Below, one piece after another: positions 8,876 to 17,627 of a DNA stretch of 64,000 bases (the stretch's first letter is position 1; every line of letters starts with the position of its first letter). A model generated the notes under the pieces. The model was not told the DNA's origin and ran no database searches. It was given only the letters and a program-made list of their open reading frames with translations. Made by a program: the position numbers and the translations under genes. Origin of the DNA: Cytobacillus gottheilii (GTDB lineage: Bacteria; Bacillota; Bacilli; Bacillales; Cytobacillaceae); NCBI RefSeq assembly GCF_001636345.1, contig NZ_KV440945.1:4520536-4584535 (forward strand), given 5' to 3'.

Positions 8876-9687
8876 CAGACAATCGCCTCCCTTACTTTTG
8901 TACTAATATATTCAATGATTACCACCAATGCAAAAATGATAATAATAATACCCATTGCATTCGGATATTCATAGAACTTGATCTGCTGATCAAGGATTTG
9001 TCCAATTCCACCGGCACCTACTAACCCTAATACAACAGAGGCACGGATATTAATTTCAAAAACATATAAAACAAATGACGTAAATTGAGGCAGTACTTGC
9101 GGCACAACAGCATAGTAAATAGTTTGAATTGTATTCGCTCCAGATGCTTGCATCGCCTCTAAAGGATTCATATCAATTGCTTCAATCGTTTCACTTATTA
9201 ATTTGGCTAGTAATCCTAGGGAAAAGATAACCAGTGCGATAATACCAGGTAATGCTCCAATCCCGAATAACGCAACGAAAATAACAGCAAGTACCAGATC
9301 TGGAATCGTTCTTAAAATATTCAATAAAAAGCGGACAATATTATAAAGAATTTTATTGGTTGTAACATTATTGGCTGCCAGTAAGCTTAATGGAATACAG
9401 AGAATTCCTGCAGCTGTCGTTGCAATAATAGCCATCTGAATTGTATCAGCTAAAGCTGGCCAAATGGCTTGAAATAGGCTTAAATTAGGCGGGAAAAATT
9501 TTTGAAATAGCTCTCCCATATTTCCAATTCCATCAATAAACTCAGTTATTGAAGATTCTGTTTTAAAGGAACTAAAAAGGTAGAATGCTAGTACAATAAA
9601 GAAAATAACTGTAACTCGAAACTTGGCTTTTAAGGGAATAACCGAAGGTGACTGGGTACTGGTTTTTTTTATTTCTTTTTCTGTCAT
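8875..9687 (-). CDS. phnE: Phosphonate-type ABC transporter permease (PhnE), first copy
   Basis: The 270-residue protein has a short basic N-terminal tail, then six transmembrane segments and the EAA loop EAMQASGANTIQTIYYAVVPQ followed by VVLGLVGAGGIGQILDQQ, as in PhnE permeases. It begins within the last bases of phnC (stop at 9684) and its stop overlaps the next permease start, so phnC-phnE-phnE are translationally coupled. The pair of permeases with one ATPase and one binding protein is the common phnDCEE layout in Bacillus. Confidence 0.88.
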   Translation of the reverse strand: MTEKEIKKTSTQSPSVIPLKAKFRVTVIFFIVLAFYLFSSFKTESSITEFIDGIGNMGELFQKFFPPNLSLFQAIWPALADTIQMAIIATTAAGILCIPLSLLAANNVTTNKILYNIVRFLLNILRTIPDLVLAVIFVALFGIGALPGIIALVIFSLGLLAKLISETIEAIDMNPLEAMQASGANTIQTIYYAVVPQVLPQFTSFVLYVFEINIRASVVLGLVGAGGIGQILDQQIKFYEYPNAMGIIIIIFALVVIIEYISTKVREAIV

Positions 9688-10457
9688 GCCTCAGTCCCTC
9701 CGCGAAGATCACCTTCACGTATTGTTCGGCCATATATTTCTTCAAATGTTTTTTCAGATACTTCTGAAGCAGGGCCATCAAATACGACCTCACCAGCTCG
9801 CATACCAATAATACGATCCGCGTATTCCATCGCCATATCAATAAAGTGAAGATTTACGACCGTTGTAATATTATCTTCTTGATTGATTTTCCTTAAATAT
9901 GTCATAACTTGGTGAGAAGTAGGCGGATCAAGTGATGCAACAGGTTCATCTGCCAGGATATACTTCGGCTTTTGAGTAAGCACACGCGCTATACTTACAC
10001 GCTGCTGCTGTCCGCCGCTTAGTTCGTCGGCACGATTGTATATTTTTTCTTCAATATTTACACGCTTAAGGCTTTCATACGCAAGACTGCGGTCCTCTTT
10101 GGAGAATAAATTGAAGAGTGAACGCAATGTGCCAGTGTGACCAAGCCGGCCAGCTAATACATTTTTAAAGACATTGGAACGTTTTACAAGATTGTAATTT
10201 TGGAAGATCATTCCGACTTTTGTGCGGAGGCTGCGAAGTCTTTTCCCTTTATGGGTTAAAATATTTTCATTATCAACTAATAGTTCGCCTTCAGTCGCTG
10301 TAACAAGTTTATTTATACTTCGGATTAACGTCGATTTACCGGCACCTGAAAGGCCGACAATCACAACGAATTCACCCTCATTAATTGTTAAGTTCACATT
10401 CTTTAAACCTTTTGTTCCATTTGGATATGTTAAGGAAACATTTTTAAATTCAATCAT
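9684..10457 (-). CDS. phnC: Phosphonate ABC transporter ATP-binding protein
   Basis: The 257-residue ABC ATPase has Walker A GLSGAGKST near residue 38, the Q-loop, signature LSGGQQQRVSIARVL near residue 143 and Walker B YILADEPVASLDPPT near residue 165, with the switch His in NLHFIDMAMEY. The NLHF variant of the H-loop is typical of PhnC. It powers the transport of phosphonate or related anions. It overlaps the first permease start by 4 bp. A terminator-like hairpin sits between phnD and this gene, which would lower ATPase expression relative to binding protein. Confidence 0.92.
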   Translation of the reverse strand: MIEFKNVSLTYPNGTKGLKNVNLTINEGEFVVIVGLSGAGKSTLIRSINKLVTATEGELLVDNENILTHKGKRLRSLRTKVGMIFQNYNLVKRSNVFKNVLAGRLGHTGTLRSLFNLFSKEDRSLAYESLKRVNIEEKIYNRADELSGGQQQRVSIARVLTQKPKYILADEPVASLDPPTSHQVMTYLRKINQEDNITTVVNLHFIDMAMEYADRIIGMRAGEVVFDGPASEVSEKTFEEIYGRTIREGDLRGGTEA

Positions 10458-10630
10458 TGGATATAACCCCTTTTATTCTCGGTGTATTCTAACAGCCTCA
10501 ATTCTTAGCTTGCTTTAAGCGAGTTTGCTGAATTGGCAAGCCGATAAGGTGGAAACTGCCTTACACTTCAGATCAAATTGCGTTAAGTGAATGAACTATG
10601 ATACAAATTGACCTTATTAAAAGTGTAAAA

Positions 10631-10655
10631 AGAGAGGAGAACTTGCCTCCTCTCT
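10631..10655 (-). terminator. Terminator or attenuating hairpin between phnD and phnC
   Basis: On the minus strand AGAGAGGAG pairs with CTCCTCTCT around GCAAGTT and is followed by TTTTTACAC. It lies 15 bp after the phnD stop and 170 bp before phnC. Partial read-through would give an excess of binding protein. Confidence 0.8.
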
Positions 10656-10670
10656 CCAAGTTATTCAATA

Positions 10671-11624
10671 TTAGTCTAAAGTAATTGAATCTTTAAGTTT
10701 TGAGTATGTGTCACGAACAACTTGGTATTCAGCATCTTCAGCTGCCTCAATGGCATCCCAGCTGTATACTTCGTTCATGATTTTGATCATTTCTTCATCT
10801 TCGTTGAAAGAAAGGAATATTTCATTAATTTTTGTAACTAGCTCTTCATCTAATTCTTTAACAGTAGAGATTGTATCGTTTGGAATATCTGAAGTATAGC
10901 CAAGAATCTTTAATTCTTCTTCAATATCTGGATACTCCTCAACAAGGTCACCACGAACATCATCAAATGTAGTTGCTACATCTGCATCGCCTTCATAAAC
11001 AGCAATCGCTGCTGTGTCATGACCGCCAGCTGCAATAGCTTCAGAGAAAAATTCAGTTTGAAGCGCTTCAGCAGAAGCAATATCAAACTCACCCATTAAT
11101 TGTGCTGCTGGGAAAAGGAATCCAGAAGTTGAAGCAGCATCAGGATAAGCCCAGATTTTTCCTTCTAAATCTTCTAAAGACTCAATGCCAGAATCAGCGC
11201 GAACAACATATTGTGCTTTATAAGTTCCGCTTCCGTAACGAACAGATTTTAATTGAACATCAACACCGTATTGCTCATTAGCTAGTACATAAGCAAATGC
11301 AGGAATGAAACCAATTTGTACTTCATTTGCACCCATTGCTTCGATAAGTGCTGAGTAATCTGTCATAACTTTACCTTCTACTTCCATGCCAAGCTCCTCG
11401 CTTAAGCGATCAGCTAAAGGTTCAACAGTATCCGCAATTGTATCTGAATCCTGTGATGGTACAAATCCCATTACAAGACTTTCAGGTGTTTCAGTAGTTT
11501 CACTTCCATTGCTATCATCTGTTGAATCTCCTGATGTATCTTCATTACTTGAAGATTCTCCGCCGCAAGCTGCTAGAGTTACTGCTAATAGAGTTATTAG
11601 CAAGAAACCAAGAAATTTTTTCAT
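10671..11624 (-). CDS. phnD: Phosphonate/phosphite-type ABC transporter substrate-binding lipoprotein
   Basis: The 317-residue protein starts with a lipoprotein signal (MKKFLGFLLITLLAVTLAAC, lipobox LAAC), a Ser/Asp/Glu-rich linker, then the PhnD fold starting LVMGFVPSQDSDTIADTVEPL with the family features SALIEAM, RYGSGTYKAQYVV and YPDAASTSGFLFPAAQLM. It captures phosphonate or phosphite outside the membrane for PhnCEE. The start ATG follows CGGGAGGAATTAATT. It is the first gene of the operon. Possible PhoP-box repeats are found about 90-110 bp upstream. Confidence 0.9.
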   Translation of the reverse strand: MKKFLGFLLITLLAVTLAACGGESSSNEDTSGDSTDDSNGSETTETPESLVMGFVPSQDSDTIADTVEPLADRLSEELGMEVEGKVMTDYSALIEAMGANEVQIGFIPAFAYVLANEQYGVDVQLKSVRYGSGTYKAQYVVRADSGIESLEDLEGKIWAYPDAASTSGFLFPAAQLMGEFDIASAEALQTEFFSEAIAAGGHDTAAIAVYEGDADVATTFDDVRGDLVEEYPDIEEELKILGYTSDIPNDTISTVKELDEELVTKINEIFLSFNEDEEMIKIMNEVYSWDAIEAAEDAEYQVVRDTYSKLKDSITLD

Positions 11625-11709
11625 AATTAATTCCTCCCGAAGTTTATGAATTTTGCCTAAAACCTATTATGACTGCGGAAAATCTACTTTTCTACCATTC
11701 TGGGGTTTT

Positions 11710-11736
11710 TATACACTGCTTTTACATGGCTTTACA
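11710..11736. promoter_or_regulatory. Candidate PhoP-box direct repeats upstream of phnD
   Basis: TATACA, TTTACA and TTTACA occur at 11710, 11721 and 11731 on the plus strand, 10-11 bp apart. Bacillus PhoP binds TT(A/C/T)ACA-type repeats with such spacing. They are on the template strand of phnD, which is less usual, so the call is tentative. Confidence 0.35.
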
Positions 11737-12033
11737 TTCGGTGAAATCACCTCTATTTGCCTATCTATTGAAGCTCAAAGGGTTAGGTAGTATTTACTAT
11801 TTTTGATCATGATTAGATTTACGAAATATTTACATGGGTAAATGCATAAGTCTATGAATAACGGGTATATATTTATCGCTAATTTTTTTCTGTACGACCT
11901 ATTTTTCTTATTAAAATAAGGGATCAGCTATTCAAACAGAACCGTTACATTGTACTGCGGAATCTGGCCTTCTGAGGGTGCTCACCCTACCCTCTATTCC
12001 ACCCGTTTTATATGTTGTGTTCAACTCAAAAAA

Positions 12034-12077
12034 ACCCGAAACAATTAGGGAGCATAAAGTTCCACTAATGGTTCGGG
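12034..12077 (-). terminator. Terminator of the CBS/CorC gene
   Basis: On the minus strand GCCCGAA, CATTAG, CTAATT and TTTCGGG pair in two stem blocks and are followed by TTTTTTTGAG. It lies about 100 bp after the stop at 12174. The rest of 11625-12173 holds the phnD promoter region and no gene. Confidence 0.75.
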
Positions 12078-12173
12078 CTTATCAAGATTAAAATACTGTC
12101 TCAATCTTATTTATTAAGCATCTGGAAGAATAGATTCGTTTTTAATATAAACAGGCAACTTTATAAGAACCGC

Positions 12174-13496
12174 CTATTCTTCTTCAATATCTTTTTCTGT
12201 ATTTAACTTCGTGATTAACAATTTATCTAACCTTGCTCCATCCATATCAATTACTTCAATCTCTAAATCTTCTACCTGAATGGTATCTTTTATTTTAGGT
12301 AAGTTTCCAATTATGTATGCGAACAGTCCGCCGATTGTATGATAATGACTTCGATCCTTTAAAAGTGATGAGTCCTCTAAGTCGAAGTATCGGATAAAGG
12401 CATCTATGGAAACAAGCCCATCTGCCAGCCATGTATCCTCATTTCTTTTAATAATTTGCGGAACCTCTTCGTCATCCTCCGGCATGTCCCCAACAATATT
12501 TTCAATAATATCATGAAGAGTTACAAAGCCTTCTATGCCTCCATATTCATCTGTTACTACCGCTTCATGTTTGCCGGACTTTTTTAAGATTTCCAACACG
12601 TGAAATACTTTCATATATTCGGGAAGAATGTGAGTATCTTCAATACAATCAGCCAGATCAAATTTCTCTCCTCCAGCCACTTTCGATAAGAGGTCTTTTG
12701 TATGAATAATCCCAAGAAAACGATCTAAACTTCCTTTTCCAACTGGGAACTTAGAGTGTGGGCTTTCATTTATCATTTTCATGTTTTCCTGAAACGAATC
12801 TTCAATATCCAGCCAAATAAGCTTGGTGCGAGTTGTCAGGATATCACTTAGGCGTTTATCTCCTAAATAAAAAACCTGCTCGACGATATCCTGCTCTATT
12901 TCTTCAACCACACCGCTATAAACACCTTCTTCAATTAGCTGTGTGATTTCTTCTTCCGTTACATTTGGTTCATTGTTTGGTTTAATCCCTAAAATTTTCA
13001 GAAGAAGTTCAGTTGATTTACTTAATATCCAAATGAGAGGCCGTCCAATTTTTGAAAAATAATACATCGGCTTCGCAACAGCACTCGCAACTTTCTCAGG
13101 ATTTCCTAAACCAATTCTCTTAGGAACTAATTCACCAATAATTAACGATAAATAAGTAGAGATCCCAACGACAATAATAAAGCTTAACTGGTAGCTGTAA
13201 GGAGCAAGAAATTCAATCTGTTCTACATAAACAGATAACTGGCGGGCAATCGTTGCTCCTCCAAAAGCACCTGTAATGACACCAATTAAGGTAATGCCTA
13301 TTTGAATGGTTGATAGTAATTGATTAGGATCCTCAGCTAATTTCAATGCATATGCTGCTTTATTATTTCCTTCATCACGCATTCTCTCAAGCCGGGCTTT
13401 CTTAGATGTTACAATGGCAATCTCTGTCATCGCAAAAAGACCATTCGCCACTATAAGAATCAATATGATTAAGATAGATATGCCTATATTGTCCAA
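12174..13496 (-). CDS. Hemolysin-C/CorC family membrane protein (DUF21-CBS-CorC)
   Basis: The 440-residue protein has an N-terminal DUF21/CNNM membrane domain with about four transmembrane segments (residues 1-190), a CBS pair (about 205-335, including LTTRTKLIWLDIEDSF and VVTDEYGGIEGFVTLHDIIENIVGD with a break) and a C-terminal CorC_HlyC transporter-associated domain (about 350-430). The family exports or controls Mg2+ or other divalent cations; some members work as Mg exporters (MpfA type). The name hemolysin is historical. It is monocistronic, with a terminator at 12034-12077. Start ATG at 13496 is preceded by AGAACGGTGAAATCTCTTGG, a weak site. Confidence 0.88.
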   Translation of the reverse strand: MDNIGISILIILILIVANGLFAMTEIAIVTSKKARLERMRDEGNNKAAYALKLAEDPNQLLSTIQIGITLIGVITGAFGGATIARQLSVYVEQIEFLAPYSYQLSFIIVVGISTYLSLIIGELVPKRIGLGNPEKVASAVAKPMYYFSKIGRPLIWILSKSTELLLKILGIKPNNEPNVTEEEITQLIEEGVYSGVVEEIEQDIVEQVFYLGDKRLSDILTTRTKLIWLDIEDSFQENMKMINESPHSKFPVGKGSLDRFLGIIHTKDLLSKVAGGEKFDLADCIEDTHILPEYMKVFHVLEILKKSGKHEAVVTDEYGGIEGFVTLHDIIENIVGDMPEDDEEVPQIIKRNEDTWLADGLVSIDAFIRYFDLEDSSLLKDRSHYHTIGGLFAYIIGNLPKIKDTIQVEDLEIEVIDMDGARLDKLLITKLNTEKDIEEE

Positions 13497-13739
13497 GAGA
13501 TTTCACCGTTCTTTCATATGATTTTATATACTTAATATCTCTTGAGTGCTGTTTAATTATCAAAATTTCCTTTTTAAATATATTTCTAAACATCTGTTTC
13601 TATCGGCAGTGAAGAAGGCTTAGCTCTCTAAATTAAATTCGGCTATTCACACCATCTAAACGCAAAAAAGCACCAATTCTCAAGAAGAATCAGTGCTTCT
13701 TATTATTAGAGCAATTATGAAAACCTGCTAGCAGCTCCT

Positions 13740-13870
13740 TGGAAGTGTGTTTTTCAAGTTACAATATTCCCCTTACCGAAGTGCTATGTAAGTTATCCAA
13801 TTACTTTGGCTATAATCTTGAAGAAGAGTTTTATCTTAAAATGAGAGAAATCAGAGAGCGTTCAGTCTAG
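13740..13870 (+). pseudogene. C-terminal remnant of an unknown gene, possibly MazG-like
   Basis: A plus-strand frame without a start encodes LTEVLCKLSNYFGYNLEEE followed by FYLKMREIRERSV and a TAG at 13868. It ends as MazG-type nucleotide pyrophosphohydrolases do (K-L-x-x-Y-F-G-Y then K-M-x-x-N/I-R). An in-frame stop lies upstream near 13720 and no start codon or binding site is visible. The canonical terminator at 13900-13930 would have belonged to it. The family guess is weak; that it is a decayed 3' end is better supported. Confidence 0.4.
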
Positions 13871-13899
13871 TGTACCTAACGGAATCTGTACATAAAAGC

Positions 13900-13930
13900 A
13901 AAGTCCTCTAAGGAGACCCTAGAGGACTTT
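13900..13930 (+). terminator. Terminator adjoining the long direct repeat
   Basis: AAAGTCCTCTA and TAGAGGACTTT pair (11 bp) around AGGAGACCC and are followed by TTG. The long direct repeat begins immediately after, at 13932. A second imperfect hairpin (AAGCAC...GTGCTT) is at about 13668-13698. Confidence 0.75.
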
Positions 13931-13931
13931 T

Positions 13932-14058
13932 TGTCCTCGAATTTTAATAACGTTCCCCCGCTCCACTTCCCCCTTTCTTCCTCAATCGCTTCTCCCTCTA
14001 AGGCTCACGCCCTTTTCCCACTCTCTTCCTCTTTCATTTAAAGAATAATAACGTTCCC
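13932..14058. repeat. Long direct repeat, left copy (at least 127 bp)
   Basis: The 127 bases here are identical to the last 127 bases of the window (63874-64000), in the same orientation; the right copy is cut by the window edge so the repeat may be longer. It is strongly C/T-rich on this strand, begins TGTCCTCGAATTTTAATAAC and contains AACGTTCCC twice, near both ends. No reading frame uses it. Confidence 0.95.
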
Positions 14059-14299
14059 GCTTTTTTCACGCTTTTTCCTCATTTATGTACGGACTTTTCA
14101 CTAAATCCGAGATAATAATAATGTTCCATAGTAGGCGTAAGGTTTAAGGTTTAGGAGCGGGTTCCCCCACATTTGCTCCTGCTTTTTCTTCTTCCTTTTT
14201 CGTTGCGAAACCCTGTTGAATCTTTCTTTCTCCCGCTTTTCTTCATGCTCTTCCTCATGCTTTTCTCGCCTTTTTCTCCCTTTCTTTTTCAAGCAAAAA

Positions 14300-14343
14300 A
14301 AGACCGAAGGTCTGCTGAATCGGATCAGGAAACCTTCGGTCTT
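14300..14343 (-). terminator. Terminator of the NUDIX/HAD operon
   Basis: AAGACCGAAGGT and ACCTTCGGTCTT form a perfect 12-bp stem with a 20-nt loop; the minus-strand side continues into TTTTTTGC. It lies about 90 bp downstream of the NUDIX stop. Confidence 0.85.
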
Positions 14344-14434
14344 GGAATCTTATTTTTATTTAAAGTACGTTATTTTTGTTTAAGGAACGGTTATAAAATT
14401 TTGAGACATAGTAGTGATTAGGTTTAAGGAGTAG

Positions 14435-15052
14435 TTAATCAATGATTGCTTCTTTATCTGAATTTCTTAGAAAGTCAAATAGTAATTTGATTTGAGATTC
14501 CGTATTTCTGTTTAAAGATAGGTTAGGCAAATTATCTTCGAAGTAAAAATCTATACCTTTTGTTTCCACTCCTACAGTTGCATACCCACCCACTATTTCA
14601 CATTGAATAAACAATTTGTAATAATGGTAGGGTTGAGGTGGATGGGGATGTTTATTCATGTCTAATAAAGCAAGTAATTTTGTAGGGATTACATCGTAGC
14701 CCGATTCTTCTTTTATTTCTTTTACAATGTTTTCTTTAGGTGACAATCCTATATCACAAAACCCTCCAGGCAAAGACCATCTATCGTCAATTTTTTCTCT
14801 TACCATTAAGATTTTATCATCTTTAAACACAACACCACGAACATCTAACTTAGGAGTTTGATATCCTGTTTCATTAGTAAATAAATCTTTGATTTTTTGC
14901 ATTTCTAATCCAGTATATTCTTCCATGATCTCAGCACTTATTTTTCGTAACTCTTCAAAGCGTTCAATGTCATAAACATCTTTTGAAAAAGTTAATCCCG
15001 CTTGAGATAATGATTGAATTTTTTTTGCCCACTCCAACCACTTATGACTCAT
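14435..15052 (-). CDS. NUDIX hydrolase with N-terminal domain
   Basis: The NUDIX box is clear near residue 95-118 (GGFCDIGLSPKENIVKEIKE followed by ESGYDV), matching Gx5Ex7REUxEExGU with K for R. Before it lies a helical N-terminal domain of about 60 residues of the kind seen in ADP-ribose and CDP-choline pyrophosphatases (starts SHKWLEWAKKIQSL). It probably hydrolyses a nucleoside diphosphate derivative. The frame opens at GTG 15061, but ATG 15050-15052 with GGGTG nine bases upstream is chosen (205 residues). It overlaps the 3' end of the HAD gene, so the two are translationally coupled. Confidence 0.87.
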   Translation of the reverse strand: MSHKWLEWAKKIQSLSQAGLTFSKDVYDIERFEELRKISAEIMEEYTGLEMQKIKDLFTNETGYQTPKLDVRGVVFKDDKILMVREKIDDRWSLPGGFCDIGLSPKENIVKEIKEESGYDVIPTKLLALLDMNKHPHPPQPYHYYKLFIQCEIVGGYATVGVETKGIDFYFEDNLPNLSLNRNTESQIKLLFDFLRNSDKEAIID

Positions 15053-15695
15053 TTGGAACACCCATTTTTATTAATTCAAGAAATTCAGCTACACTTTTAA
15101 AGAAAGAATCAGGTTCAATAGTAAATTTCGCCGTTTGATAATCAGGCAACCATTGAACTCCAACTGTATAAACATTTGCCTTTGTACCTGCCTCGATATC
15201 AGCATCACTATCTCCAACAAACACTGCCTCACTTCTGTCTATACCTAAATCAGATAAAGCCTTAATCACCCCTTCAGGATGCGGTTTTGGGTTTGTTACA
15301 TCATCACCTGTTATAGTAACATCAAATAAATCTTCCATTTGTAGAGCTTTTAATGAAATATCCAAACTCCTCTTTGCCTTTCCTGTAACAATTCCTAACT
15401 TTACTCCCATGTTTTTTAAATACTGTAATAGATCATCTATTTCTTGATTATGTTCTACTAAATCTTCATGAAATGCTGTATAGGTTTCATAATACATTTC
15501 AATTGCTTGTTCTTTATTTTGATGACACAGATTCTCTCTAATAATCCCCGTTTCAGAAGGCCCAAACATGGCTTTAATCTCTTCTGTCGAAAGTTCTCTA
15601 TTATCAAACTCTCTAAATACTTTTTTGAAAGCACAATAACAAATTGGTAAGGTATTCGCTAAAGTTCCATCAAAATCTATGATTACCGCTTTCAT
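15042..15695 (-). CDS. HAD-superfamily hydrolase (phosphoglycolate phosphatase/PpaX-like)
   Basis: The protein starts MKAVIIDFDGTLANT, which holds the HAD nucleophile motif DxDGT. Motif II is in LGIVTGKAKRSL (T/S) and motif III/IV in KPHPEGV and VFVGDSDADIEAG. A helical cap lies between residues 18 and 85. It removes phosphate from a small molecule such as phosphoglycolate or a nucleotide. The frame opens at TTG 15713, but ATG 15693-15695 with AAAGGG upstream gives the canonical N-terminus (217 residues). It is the first gene of a two-gene unit with the NUDIX gene. Confidence 0.87.
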   Translation of the reverse strand: MKAVIIDFDGTLANTLPICYCAFKKVFREFDNRELSTEEIKAMFGPSETGIIRENLCHQNKEQAIEMYYETYTAFHEDLVEHNQEIDDLLQYLKNMGVKLGIVTGKAKRSLDISLKALQMEDLFDVTITGDDVTNPKPHPEGVIKALSDLGIDRSEAVFVGDSDADIEAGTKANVYTVGVQWLPDYQTAKFTIEPDSFFKSVAEFLELIKMGVPNES

Positions 15696-15887
15696 ATGAA
15701 CACACCCTTTCAATTTTTCTTATATAAAGGGTTTCTCAGTCTCCCCCTTTACATCCTGTACTATGCAGTCTATTAAGTTTATTGGTGAAAAAGAGCATTC
15801 TTTACAAACCCTACTATTAAATGCATTCACTAAAAAAACAAATGAGTAACATTCCCTATGAAAATCATCGAATTGATTCTGTTTGAC

Positions 15888-15977
15888 TTATTTATTTTCA
15901 TCGTATTCAATAGTAGGACCCCATCTCATACTTATTAATTCCTTAATATTTTTTTCTTCAGCAAGTCTAATTATCAA
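15888..15977 (-). pseudogene. Truncated GNAT acetyltransferase N-terminus
   Basis: A short frame beginning at TTG 15975-15977, preceded by AAAGG, encodes IIRLAEEKNIKELISMRWGP and ends at TAA 15888 after 29 residues. This looks like the first strand and helix of a GNAT N-acetyltransferase, with nothing further that fits. The remaining part of 15714-16040 holds only AT-rich sequence and the promoter side of the HAD gene. Confidence 0.5.
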
Positions 15978-16040
15978 TTTTATGTACCTTTCGATATTTC
16001 CTTATATCAAACTCTTAATCCTCCAATCAATCCTTCTTCG

Positions 16041-16514
16041 CTATAATAATTTCTCCATAATAAATTCATCATACGGTAGCTCAGGTAGAGGCCGTTCTCC
16101 TACAATCTTGTATCCCCTCTTTTCATACATTTTTAACAAATAAGGATGTCCTTGGGCTACTGTCAATCTCAATGTCCTTTCACCCATTTTTAATAGTTCT
16201 GATTCTCCATATTCCATTAGGCTTTTAGCAATTCCTTTACCCTTATAAATAGACTTTACTCCTAATCTACTTAATACATAACAATTCCACTCACTGCTAT
16301 ATTTAAACCTCACAACACCTACAGCTTCGGAAGAGTTAGCCAAACGAGCTATGTATAATATAGTTTCTTTAATCCAATCTTCAACCTCTTTTGTCGTTAC
16401 TTTTGATGCACTTGTAGGAAAACCCATTTCTTCATTTTCAGAATAGGCATCATGATAAATTGTAACTAAAGATTTTGTATCACTTATTTTTGCACCTTCA
16501 ATTAATATCTCCAT
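16041..16514 (-). CDS. GNAT-family N-acetyltransferase
   Basis: The protein (157 residues from ATG 16512-16514) contains the acetyl-CoA binding loop in RLGVKSIYKGKGIAKSLMEY (Q/RxxGxG/A form, here YKGKGIA) near residue 93 and a C-terminal GNAT strand EKRGYKIVGERPLPELPYDEF. It transfers an acetyl group to an unknown amine. The longer open frame to 16559 is less likely because AAAGGAGAT is seven bases before this ATG. It lies downstream of the MazF fusion on the same strand with a 90-bp gap and could be part of the same cargo block. Confidence 0.85.
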   Translation of the reverse strand: MEILIEGAKISDTKSLVTIYHDAYSENEEMGFPTSASKVTTKEVEDWIKETILYIARLANSSEAVGVVRFKYSSEWNCYVLSRLGVKSIYKGKGIAKSLMEYGESELLKMGERTLRLTVAQGHPYLLKMYEKRGYKIVGERPLPELPYDEFIMEKLL

Positions 16515-16650
16515 CTCTTTATCTCCTTTTAAAATCCTGTTCTGGTAAATACATTTCATATCTATTGATATTAAGATTTAAGGTTTTGAGGTTACTTTAG
16601 CAAACACTACTCATTTGTAGAGAAATTCCTGTATCTTTATTCATTTGATG

Positions 16651-17541
16651 TTATTCTCTATTTTTGTTTAGAGCTTTATTTAGAGCCTTTCTTAAAATAA
16701 AATCTTGAATTGCTGGCCCCTTTAAAGGCCTTTTTCCACCATTGACTTTTGACCAAATTCTATCCTTGTTGTCAAAATAAACAATAGTCGAATCAATCGG
16801 TGATCGAATAAGAATTTCAACGATGTATAAATCTGATAGCATTTCACTGTTTTCATCATAAACTTGATGAAATTCTATTGCATAGGAGTTAGGAGATACA
16901 GAAGGTTGTACAGAATCAGAAATCTTATTATTTACTAATTGTCTTATATCATCTTTTTCATCTCTGCTTAATAGTACACCTTTTACAATTAGATCGTCTG
17001 AAATACCAAATAAAACTCTTCCCCCATCATCATTTAGAAATGCGACTGTGTACTCAATCACCTTATCTTTTATAATATCTCTCGCAATATCATTCTCTCT
17101 TATTTCTTTAAACTCATATTCATAATCCTCTTCTTGATTAAACAATGATCCTTTAACAAAGGTTGGTAATTGCAGAGTGGAAAGTTTTTGAAAACCCCTT
17201 TCATCCATAAATGTATTGAATGACCACGCTTCAGAAACCTTTGTCATTGTCTCTATATCAAGTGTTGTTATCCTTTCTCTTAGACGTTCTTTGTCTATTG
17301 TCCGAACTTGTTCTAATAATATGATACTTCTTTTACTAAAATTATGTTTATCGTTTTCTATTACAACATGGGTTGGAAGTTTTGGTTCACTAATTTGTGC
17401 AGTTATTGCAACAACAATTACACATGTAGAATGTTTGTTCATAATATTATTGGAAACAACTAATACTGGTCTTAATCCTCCTTGTTCACTTCCATGCACA
17501 GGAGATAAATCAGCAAAATACACTTCACCTTGTTTAACCAT
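16651..17541 (-). CDS. MazF/PemK endoribonuclease fused to a Schlafen AlbA_2 domain
   Basis: Residues 1-110 are a MazF/PemK toxin: GEVYFADLSPVHGSEQGG followed by LRPVLVVSN, AITAQISEPKLPTHV and SIILLEQVRTIDKERL, keeping the Arg of RPVLV and the Thr of AIT that serve catalysis in MazF. Residues about 130-260 are an AlbA_2 (Schlafen-type, divergent AAA-4) nucleic-acid binding domain (YEFKEIRENDI, AFLNDDGGRVLFGISDD). Known MazF proteins cut mRNA at short motifs and are about 115 residues; this is 296. No MazE-like antitoxin gene adjoins it. It lies 86 bp downstream of qatD on the same strand, so it may act with Qat as an abortive-infection effector. That role is inference. Confidence 0.8.
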   Translation of the reverse strand: MVKQGEVYFADLSPVHGSEQGGLRPVLVVSNNIMNKHSTCVIVVAITAQISEPKLPTHVVIENDKHNFSKRSIILLEQVRTIDKERLRERITTLDIETMTKVSEAWSFNTFMDERGFQKLSTLQLPTFVKGSLFNQEEDYEYEFKEIRENDIARDIIKDKVIEYTVAFLNDDGGRVLFGISDDLIVKGVLLSRDEKDDIRQLVNNKISDSVQPSVSPNSYAIEFHQVYDENSEMLSDLYIVEILIRSPIDSTIVYFDNKDRIWSKVNGGKRPLKGPAIQDFILRKALNKALNKNRE

Positions 17542-17627
17542 ATTTCATTCTCCTCGTTGCTTACAATAATTTAGTATTACCACTCTAAGGGATCTATTGT
17601 TACTTCAATGATTTCAATTCAATCCTT

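Noticed and set aside
14173..14421. Plus-strand frame rich in Leu/Phe and its opposite-strand Lys/Glu-rich frame at 14101-14292
   Set aside because: Both arise from a C/T-rich repeat tract and run over the terminator at 14300-14343; no binding site or family.
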